This document shows, one piece after another, positions 1-5,119 of a stretch of DNA of 7,521 bases. This DNA is from Pseudomonadota bacterium (lineage in GTDB: Bacteria > Pseudomonadota > Alphaproteobacteria > Rhizobiales > Beijerinckiaceae): positions 1-7,521 of the forward strand of contig JAEWKL010000343.1 in assembly GCA_023386115.1 (NCBI GenBank), in the 5' to 3' direction. Positions within the stretch are counted from its first letter, which is position 1. Each line of letters opens with the position of its first letter. The notes under the pieces were generated by a model. It worked only from the letters and a program-made list of their open reading frames with translations. It was not told the origin of the DNA and did not search any database. The position numbers and the translations under genes were made by a program.

Positions 1-191
1 CCCCGGCGCGGCGCGGCGACGAGGCCCCCGGCCAGGAGGGCGACGAGGCCGGCGAGACCGGTGCCGAGGTCGAACCCGTGATGCCAGCCATGGATGGCCA
101 GGAAGGCCAGCACGGCGCAGAGCGCACCCCGCCAGGCCGCTCGCCGGGCGGAGGTGAGGGCGCCGGAGGCGCCGGGCAGGAACGGCGGCAT
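1..191 (-). CDS. N-terminus of an unrecognised small membrane protein (partial, runs off left edge)
   Basis: A frame opens with ATG at 191-189 and stays open to position 1, giving about 63 residues. It starts MPPFLPGASGALTSARRAAW, a polar stretch with several arginines. A hydrophobic segment follows at roughly residues 21-35 (ALCAVLAFLAIHGWH), then a short polar turn (HGFDLGTG) and a second hydrophobic stretch at about 42-58 (LAGLVALLAGGLVAAPRR). This looks like the first two membrane helices of an inner-membrane protein with a positively charged cytoplasmic N-terminus. It lies 55 nt downstream of the UPF0104 stop on the same strand and may be cotranscribed with it. There is no clear Shine-Dalgarno, and the frame is also open upstream into the preceding gene without an obvious ATG or GTG. 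I do not recognise the family, and the C-terminus is outside the window. Confidence 0.5.
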   Translation of the reverse strand, partial: MPPFLPGASGALTSARRAAWRGALCAVLAFLAIHGWHHGFDLGTGLAGLVALLAGGLVAAPRR

Positions 192-246
192 CGTCGTCGG
201 GTCGTCGGGCGGCGAGTCGTCGGGCGAATCGAGCGGGCCGCCGAGG

Positions 247-1386
247 TCAGGGCGTCTGATCGCTCTCGGCGGCATCATCGTCGGGCGCCTCCCGCGGGGT
301 GAGGCGCGCCCGCTTGGCGATCTCATAGGCGCCGAGCGCGGCGAGCGCCACCACGAACGGGATCAGGTAGTAGCAGACCCGGAACAGCAGCAGCGCGCCG
401 AGCACCGATTCCCGCGGCAGGCCGGAGAGGGCCAGCAGCACCGTCGCCTCGAACACCCCGAGCCCGCCCGGCGCGTGGCTGGCGATGCCGAGCATCGCGG
501 CGAGCACGTAGATCGCCACGAAGGCCTCGAAGCTGACGCCGTGGCCGGCGGGCAGCAGCACGTAGAGCACGCCGGCCGCCGCGCAGACGTCGCCGGCGCC
601 GACGAGCATCTGGCTCAAGGACAGCTTCAGGCCCGGCAGCTCCAGGCGCCAGCCCCGTACCTTCACGCTGCGGCGCTTCACGGTGACCCAGGCCAGATAG
701 GCGATCACCGCGGCGAGCGTCGCGAGCCCGAGCCCCTGGTTGAAGAGGACGCTGGTATAGGTGAGGTGCGAGAGCGGCTCGGCCTCCCGGATCAGGCTGA
801 TGCCGAGCACCGCCCCCATGCCGAGCCAGAAGGTGAAGCCGGCGACGATGGTCAGCGCCGCGATGCGCCCGGGGCTGAGGCCCCGGCCCGAATAGATCCA
901 GTAGCGCACCGTGCCGGCGGTGAGCAGCGGGAAGCCGAGGTTGAAGCTCACCGCGTAGCTGGTGAAGGAGGCGAGCGCGGTGGTGCGGTAGGGCACCTTC
1001 AGCTTGAGCTGGCGCAGGGCCAGGGCATCGTAGCAGGTGAGGAAGAGGTAGCTCACCACGACGAGCGCGATGGCGAGACCGATCTGCTCCGGCGTCGCCG
1101 CCAGGAAGGCGGCGCGCAGCTCGGCCCAGGTGACGGTGGAGACGAGCTTGCCCAGCACCCCGAGGGAGATGACGAACAGCACGACGCTGGCGAGCGTGCC
1201 GATCCAGGCGTAGCGGCGCCGGTGGCGGGCCTGGCGCACGGCAAGTGGGTCTTGCTGCGGGTCGTGAGGCGCGGGGTCGCGGCCCGGATCCTGTCCGGCG
1301 GGATCCTCGTCGCGCGGCGTCCCGGCGCCGGCATCGCGCAGGGGTCTGGCCTGCGCGAGGTTCTTGTCCTGCGTGGCGAAATTCAT
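247..1386 (-). CDS. UPF0104 / lysylphosphatidylglycerol synthase transmembrane-domain protein
   Basis: A polytopic inner-membrane protein of 379 aa from the ATG at 1386. A hydrophilic, proline- and aspartate-rich N-terminus of ~55 residues is followed by about eight hydrophobic segments, near residues 59-80, 100-120, 137-157, 173-197, 211-234, 260-280, 287-305 and 328-354. The tail is acidic (EAPDDDAAESDQTP). The family hallmark is SHAPGGLGVFE at about 303-313. The family shares the membrane half of MprF, which flips aminoacylated phosphatidylglycerol; YbhN-type members have only this half. No DUF2156 aminoacyltransferase domain is fused here, so a lipid- or isoprenoid-linked transport role is inference. 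The frame is open upstream to a TTG at 1551, and ATG at 1503 has a plausible AGAGGG five bases ahead. But codons 1503-1387 are rich in CGA and in A/T third positions, unlike the gene body, so I chose 1386 despite its lacking a clear ribosome site. Confidence 0.85.
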   Translation of the reverse strand: MNFATQDKNLAQARPLRDAGAGTPRDEDPAGQDPGRDPAPHDPQQDPLAVRQARHRRRYAWIGTLASVVLFVISLGVLGKLVSTVTWAELRAAFLAATPEQIGLAIALVVVSYLFLTCYDALALRQLKLKVPYRTTALASFTSYAVSFNLGFPLLTAGTVRYWIYSGRGLSPGRIAALTIVAGFTFWLGMGAVLGISLIREAEPLSHLTYTSVLFNQGLGLATLAAVIAYLAWVTVKRRSVKVRGWRLELPGLKLSLSQMLVGAGDVCAAAGVLYVLLPAGHGVSFEAFVAIYVLAAMLGIASHAPGGLGVFEATVLLALSGLPRESVLGALLLFRVCYYLIPFVVALAALGAYEIAKRARLTPREAPDDDAAESDQTP

Positions 1387-1419
1387 CGCGTCGGCGTCCG
1401 ACCCCGCTGGTCGCCGGCG

Positions 1420-1449
1420 CGAGCCCGCGGCCGATCGCGGCCAGGCTCG
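1420..1449. repeat. GC-rich imperfect hairpin in the leader of the UPF0104 gene
   Basis: Outer arms CGAGCC (1420-1425) and GGCTCG (1444-1449) are perfectly complementary. Inside them two GGCC-type blocks pair around a short GATCG-like loop, with small bulges. It sits in the 181-nt stretch between the UDG-like stop (1568) and the UPF0104 ATG (1386). No T-run follows on either strand, so it is not a standard intrinsic terminator. In DNA this rich in G and C, some palindromes arise by chance. A regulatory role or transcript-end role is speculative. Confidence 0.35.
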
Positions 1450-1567
1450 CGCACAAAGGTGCCCGGCGGCACTCCGACCGAGCCCCGCTCGCATGGGGGC
1501 CATGTAGGCCCTCTGCCGGCGAATGACCAGCCGAACCATGGGGCAGGCCAAGGGGACGGGCCAGAAA

Positions 1568-2206
1568 TCAACCGGGAAGGCCGAGATGACGGGCGGCCGC
1601 GATGAGGCCGGCCGCGATGCGCTGGGAGACCTGGGGACTGGTGCAGACGTAGGTCGGGCTCGGATGCGGGATCGCCACCACGGGCAGGCCGGGCCGGGCC
1701 GCAGCGAGATCCGGCGCCAAGGTCTGGGAGACCCGGCCGGACAGGACGACGACCGCGAGCCCCGGCATCAGGGCCAGCAGTGGCGGCAGGTAGGCCCGCG
1801 CCGTCCGGATCTCGCCGGTCCGCGGCGCCCGGTTGCGGGCGCCGGGGGCGTGGATCACCCATGGCACGGCGTTCCAGATCAGGGTGTCGGAGCGCGGAAT
1901 GCCGGCCTGCGACAGGAAGCGAAAGAGATTGGCGGCGGTGCCGGTCGGGTTGTCGCGGGAGACGAAGGCGGTGCGGCCGGTGGCCGGCCCCGGGGTCTCG
2001 AGGAGGAGGAGGAGGCGGGCGCTCACGCCGCCATCCAGGGGATCGGCCTCGGGCACCGGCCGGTCCTGCTCGGCCCGGATCCGCTCGGCGAGGTGGCGCA
2101 GGGGTGCGAGATGGGGGCTAGCCTCTGCCAGGGCGTGGCGCGCCGCGACGGCGCCGGGATCGGCCAGGCTTTTCGGGCCCGAGATCTCGGGACATGCCGG
2201 GGTCAC
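1568..2206 (-). CDS. Uracil-DNA glycosylase superfamily protein
   Basis: About 212 aa from a GTG at 2206. Superfamily signatures are visible: a strand and loop LLLLLETPGPATG near 65-77 in the place of the water-activating/uracil-pocket motif, NPTGTAANLFRFL near 86-98, LIWNAVPW near 109-116, a hydrophobic strand AVVVLSG near 151-157, and IPHPSPTYVCTSP near 179-191, matching the C-terminal HPS/HPSP DNA-intercalation motif. The family removes uracil or related lesions from DNA. There is no N-terminal four-cysteine FeS cluster as in family 4/5 enzymes, so the subfamily is uncertain and another base substrate is possible. The GTG overlaps the stop of the upstream deacetylase as GTGA, which argues for translational coupling; no separate Shine-Dalgarno is evident. 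The same frame is open far upstream through two other genes, so the start rests on the overlap and family-like length, not on an upstream stop. Why a repair-type enzyme sits in this operon is unexplained. Confidence 0.8.
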   Translation of the reverse strand: MTPACPEISGPKSLADPGAVAARHALAEASPHLAPLRHLAERIRAEQDRPVPEADPLDGGVSARLLLLLETPGPATGRTAFVSRDNPTGTAANLFRFLSQAGIPRSDTLIWNAVPWVIHAPGARNRAPRTGEIRTARAYLPPLLALMPGLAVVVLSGRVSQTLAPDLAAARPGLPVVAIPHPSPTYVCTSPQVSQRIAAGLIAAARHLGLPG

Positions 2207-2952
2207 GCCAGGGTGAGACCGTCCGGCAGGGCGCCGGCGAGCCGGAAGGTTTCGCGTGCGCCCTCCTCGTGCAGTCGCTCGGCGAGGCCGGCGGGGCCGC
2301 CGAACTGGAAGCCGATCTGGCTCGCGTAAGATCCGCAGGCCGCGTGCTTGGCCGCCTCGTCCTCGGGTGACAGGCGCACGGTGACGGCGGGGAGATCCGC
2401 GAAGGCTGCGCGGAACGGCTCCTTCGGGTCGGGATGGCGCACGGTGTAGGGGAAGTCGCGCCACCACAGGATCGGGCAGGACGGGGCCAGGGCGGTCAGC
2501 GCCCGCACCAGCTGGACGTGATCGACGTGGCCGCCCACCCCTTGCGGCGCCAGCAGCAGGTCGGGCGCCGCGTCCGCCATCAGGCGGGCGAGGACCGGGG
2601 CGAGGTCGGCAGCGAGGGAATCGTCGGGGCGGGTCTCGGCGAAGAGCTCGGGGGCGGAGGCGTAGCCGCGATGCGGCGCTTCCGGGAGCGCCACGTGGAC
2701 CGACGGGTTGAGGCCGAGCGCCGCCGCCGCCGCCTGGTCCTCCTCGCGGCGAAGCGCCATGTAGTCGACCTCCGGCCCGAGCCCCTTGTCGAGCTGGCAG
2801 GCCAGCGCGAAGCCCGTCGGCTCCGGCACGCTGGCGGTGAGCAGCGTCACCGTCACCACCCGCCATCCCCACCGTGCGAGCTGCGCCAGGGTGCCGCCGC
2901 AGGAGAAGGCGGCATCGTCGAGATGGGGAGAGAGGGCGAGGGCTGTGGGCAT
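2203..2952 (-). CDS. PIG-L (GlcNAc-PI de-N-acetylase) family deacetylase
   Basis: A 249-aa protein, normal for this zinc-dependent family, starting at ATG 2952. The N-terminal motif is SPHLDDAAFSCGG (residues 8-20): H10 and D13 would bind zinc and D12 would be the general base. The second motif GGHVDH (140-145) supplies the third zinc histidine. WWRDFPYTVRHP (about 153-164) and the SYASQIG stretch (about 208-214) also fit PIG-L proteins. Position 14 is Ala where the classic PHPDDE motif has Glu, and position 11 is Leu rather than Pro. The family removes N-acyl groups from amino sugars, as MshB and BshB do. Having a GT4 gene immediately upstream makes a glycosyltransfer-then-deacetylation sequence likely, but the substrate is not determinable. 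It is separated from GT4 by 96 nt with a strong hairpin, has only a weak ribosome site, and overlaps the next gene by 4 nt. Confidence 0.9.
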   Translation of the reverse strand: MPTALALSPHLDDAAFSCGGTLAQLARWGWRVVTVTLLTASVPEPTGFALACQLDKGLGPEVDYMALRREEDQAAAAALGLNPSVHVALPEAPHRGYASAPELFAETRPDDSLAADLAPVLARLMADAAPDLLLAPQGVGGHVDHVQLVRALTALAPSCPILWWRDFPYTVRHPDPKEPFRAAFADLPAVTVRLSPEDEAAKHAACGSYASQIGFQFGGPAGLAERLHEEGARETFRLAGALPDGLTLA

Positions 2953-2989
2953 CGGCTCGAATACTCAGAGAAACCAGTAGAACGCGGGA

Positions 2990-3039
2990 TCCCCTCTCCA
3001 GGCGATGCCGGGCTTGCCCGGTATCGCCTGGAGAGGGGA
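2990..3039. repeat. 23-bp intergenic palindrome (stem-loop) between GT4 and PIG-L genes
   Basis: The arms at 2990-3012 and 3017-3039 are complementary over 23 positions with one mismatch (position 3007 against 3022). The loop is four bases (CTTG on the plus strand). The outer part reads CCCCTCTCCAGGCGAT on one arm and ATCGCCTGGAGAGGGG on the other. It begins 10 nt after the GT4 stop. No T-run follows on either strand, so it is not a textbook Rho-independent terminator. It could be a dispersed REP-type palindrome, an mRNA 3'-end stabiliser or an attenuating structure that lowers expression of the PIG-L and UDG-like genes relative to the upstream genes. A small GAGGC/GCCTC palindrome overlaps its right end at 3038-3050. 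Confidence 0.85.
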
Positions 3040-3048
3040 GGCAGAGCC

Positions 3049-4284
3049 TCACAACAGATGCGGCTCGGCGCGGAAGCGGCAGGTCGGGTCGTGCGGCAGG
3101 TCCGGATCGAAGGCCGGATCCGGCCGCTCGCCCTTCACCGATGCGTAGACCTCCATGATCTGCCGCCCCACCGCCTGCCACGAATAGACCCGCCGGCACT
3201 CCTCCAGGGCCGCCGCGGCGAGGCGGGCGCGCAAGGGGCGGTCGGTGATGATCCGGTGCAGCGCCTCGGCGAGCGCCGTCACGTCGCCGGGCTGGACCAG
3301 CAGGCCGTTCTCGTGATCGCGCAGGCAATCCGAGACGCCGACCGAGTGGGTCGAGACCACCGCCTGTCCCGCCGCCATCGCCTCCAGGATGGTGTTGGAG
3401 AAGCCCTCGGCGTAGGTCGGCGAGACGAACACGTCGCCCATGGCGTAGAGGCGAGGAACCGCGTCGTAATCGGCGTAGCCGGTGAAGCGCACCCGATCGT
3501 CCGGGAAGCCGAGGTCGGCGGCGAGCGCCCGGGCCGGCTCCACGTCGGGGCCGATGCCGGAGATGATCGCCGAGAACGGCGTGCCGCGCAGGCGCAGGAG
3601 GCTCAGGGCATCGAGGAAGTCGAGAACGCCTTTCCGGCGGTCGACCCGGCCGTGATAGAACAGCCGCACCGGATCGGCGGCATCGCCCGGCGTCCAACCT
3701 TGCGGCGGGCGGAAGCGCGCGGTGTCGACGGCGCCCGGCACGAGGGTGAAGCGATCGGGATCGCTGCCGAGCCGGTCGCAGACCTCGGCCACGAAGGAGC
3801 GCCCGCCGATCAGGAGGGCGTTGGCATGGGCCAGCACCCGCACCATGGCGAGGCGGTGGGTCTCGCAGCACGAGCCGACCCAGTGGCCGTCGCCGCCCTG
3901 GATCGAGACCACGTTCGGCACGCCCAACCGCTTGGAGGCGAGCAGCGTGGCGAATCCCGTGGGGTAGCCGTACTGCGCGTGCAGCACGTCGAAGGGCTCT
4001 TTCGCGTGCTCCGCCGCGATCGTCTCCACCATGGTGGCGATGTCGCGCTCGAAGTCGCCGCTCTCCTGCTCGCCGACCTGTTCGAGGCCGATCACCCGCA
4101 CACCGGGCACCGGCGGCGGCGGACCGCCGCCATAGACCTTGGTGCCGAAGGCGTCGCCCCGGTACTGGCTCACCATCGTCACGTCGTGGCCGGCACCGAC
4201 CACCTCGCGCAGGAGGTTCTGGGCATAGACGCTCATGCCGGAGATGGCCGGGAAGTAGCGCCGGCTGACGAAACAAATCCTCAT
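3049..4284 (-). CDS. GT4-family (GT-B fold) glycosyltransferase
   Basis: A retaining GT-B glycosyltransferase of 411 aa, usual for the family. The N-terminal acceptor domain opens with RICFVSRRYFPAISGMSVYA, a beta strand and glycine loop typical of GT4, and carries LHAQYGYPTGFA near 101-112. The C-terminal nucleotide-sugar domain has FYHGRVDRRKG near 209-219, supplying the Arg and Lys that contact the donor phosphates, then the E-x7-E motif AEGFSNTILEAMAAGQ with glutamates near 293 and 301. There is no signal peptide. Donor and acceptor cannot be read from sequence; MshA and BshA, which precede PIG-L deacetylases in thiol pathways, are in the same broad family. I chose ATG 4284 over GTG 4290 because GAGGG at 4292-4296 is seven bases from the ATG but only one from the GTG. 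The preceding gene stops 10 nt upstream. The last ~25 residues (RPDPAFDPDLPHDPT...) form a proline/aspartate-rich tail. Confidence 0.92.
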   Translation of the reverse strand: MRICFVSRRYFPAISGMSVYAQNLLREVVGAGHDVTMVSQYRGDAFGTKVYGGGPPPPVPGVRVIGLEQVGEQESGDFERDIATMVETIAAEHAKEPFDVLHAQYGYPTGFATLLASKRLGVPNVVSIQGGDGHWVGSCCETHRLAMVRVLAHANALLIGGRSFVAEVCDRLGSDPDRFTLVPGAVDTARFRPPQGWTPGDAADPVRLFYHGRVDRRKGVLDFLDALSLLRLRGTPFSAIISGIGPDVEPARALAADLGFPDDRVRFTGYADYDAVPRLYAMGDVFVSPTYAEGFSNTILEAMAAGQAVVSTHSVGVSDCLRDHENGLLVQPGDVTALAEALHRIITDRPLRARLAAAALEECRRVYSWQAVGRQIMEVYASVKGERPDPAFDPDLPHDPTCRFRAEPHLL

Positions 4285-4291
4285 TGGCACA

Positions 4292-4296
4292 CCCTC
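4292..4296 (-). promoter_or_regulatory. Shine-Dalgarno GAGGG for the GT4 gene
   Basis: On the minus strand GAGGG precedes ATG 4284 by seven bases and overlaps the TGA of the TIM-barrel gene at 4297-4295. It rules out the GTG at 4290 as the start, because that codon would be one base from the site. Terminating ribosomes could feed directly into GT4 initiation. Confidence 0.6.
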
Positions 4297-5119
4297 ATCG
4301 GCGGCACTCCCGCAGATAGCGGAGCGAGTCCGGAATCATCCGGTCGGCCCGGTGGCTCTCGCGGGACAGCTCGACGCAGACGAGTTTTTCGAACCCGATC
4401 GCCTCCAGGGCGTCGAGCACGCCCGGCACATCCATGTCGCCCTCGCCGAAGGGCAGGTGGATATGGGTGCCCCGCGCCATGTCCTCGATCGCCACGGTGC
4501 CGAGCCGGTCGGCGAATTCCGTCACCGCGGCGGCGGGCTCGCGCTCCTGCGTCACCAGGCAGTGGCCGGTATCGAGGGCGAGCGGAAGGCCGGGCAGGTC
4601 GAGGGCGGCATAGTCGTCCAGGGACTCGATCAGCATGCCGGGCTCGGGTTCGAGGGCCGCCACGACCCGGCGCTCGGCGGCATAGGCCACGACCTCCTCG
4701 AGGCCGGCCCGCAGCCAGTCCTTCGCCTGCGCCGGATCGACGCCGGGCTTCGGCACGCCGGCCCAGAACGACACCGCCTCCGAGCCGAGGATCGCCGCGA
4801 TGTCGATGGCGCGGTGCAGGAACGCGATCCGGCGGGCGCGCCCAGCGGGATCGGCCGTCACCAGGGTCGGCTCGTGCTTGGCGCGCGGATCGAGGAGGAA
4901 GCGGGCGCCGGTCTCGATCACCGAGCCGAGGCTCAAGCTGTAGAGCCAGCCGCGGATCCGCTCAGCCTCCTGCGCCCAGGTATCGGCGAAGGGGTCCAGG
5001 TGGTGGATGTCGAGGGTGAGCGCGACGCCATCGTAGCCGGACTCGGCGATGAGATCGAGCGCGTCGTCGAGGCGGTGATGGGCCGCCCCGTTGGTGTTGT
5101 AGGCGAAGCGAAGCGTCAT
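4295..5119 (-). CDS. Xylose-isomerase-like TIM-barrel sugar (phosphate) isomerase/epimerase
   Basis: A 274-aa protein, typical length for the AP-endonuclease-2/xylose-isomerase-like fold. Repeating beta-alpha units are visible: FAYNTN at the first strand, GYDGVALTLD near 28-37, LGSEAVSFWAG near 111-121, and VVAALEPEPG near 152-161. Candidate divalent-metal ligands fall at the usual strand ends: E157 or E159, D183 and H186 in LALDTGHC, H219/H221 in THIHLPFGEGDMD, and E250 in VCVELSRES. Related proteins isomerise or epimerise sugars and cyclitols (IolE, IolI, hydroxypyruvate isomerase types); the substrate here is unknown. The gene overlaps the end of the YcaO gene by 4 nt (ATGA) and is followed 10 nt later by GT4, so it is firmly inside this operon. 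Together with the Gfo/Idh-type gene it recalls the IolG plus IolE/IolI pairing for keto-sugar or keto-inositol interconversion; that link is inference. Confidence 0.88.
   Translation of the reverse strand: MTLRFAYNTNGAAHHRLDDALDLIAESGYDGVALTLDIHHLDPFADTWAQEAERIRGWLYSLSLGSVIETGARFLLDPRAKHEPTLVTADPAGRARRIAFLHRAIDIAAILGSEAVSFWAGVPKPGVDPAQAKDWLRAGLEEVVAYAAERRVVAALEPEPGMLIESLDDYAALDLPGLPLALDTGHCLVTQEREPAAAVTEFADRLGTVAIEDMARGTHIHLPFGEGDMDVPGVLDALEAIGFEKLVCVELSRESHRADRMIPDSLRYLRECRR

Noticed and set aside
94..1605. Plus-strand open frame of 503 codons
   Set aside because: It is antisense to the UPF0104 gene, with its hydrophobic helices and HAPGGLGVFE motif. The translation is charged and low in complexity and looks like a shadow.
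2990..3039. Intrinsic terminator call for the hairpin
   Set aside because: The stem is strong, but neither strand has a T-run after it, so I report it as a palindrome and do not claim termination.
1568..4276. Single minus-strand frame of 902 codons as one giant protein
   Set aside because: Only its last ~212 codons resemble a protein family (UDG-like). The rest is an Arg/Pro-rich shadow of GT4 and PIG-L, which are coded in other frames. The GTGA overlap marks the real start.
3049..4284. Specific naming of the GT4 and PIG-L genes as mshA/mshB or bshA/bshB
   Set aside because: Broad family membership and gene order are suggestive, but substrate specificity cannot be read from the sequence, and these thiols are not expected in alphaproteobacteria.
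2434..5019. Plus-strand open frame of 861 codons
   Set aside because: It lies antisense to PIG-L, GT4 and TIM-barrel genes that carry clear family motifs. Its translation is Arg/Gly/Ala/His-rich with no recognisable domain. Long antisense frames are expected where GC at third positions is very high.
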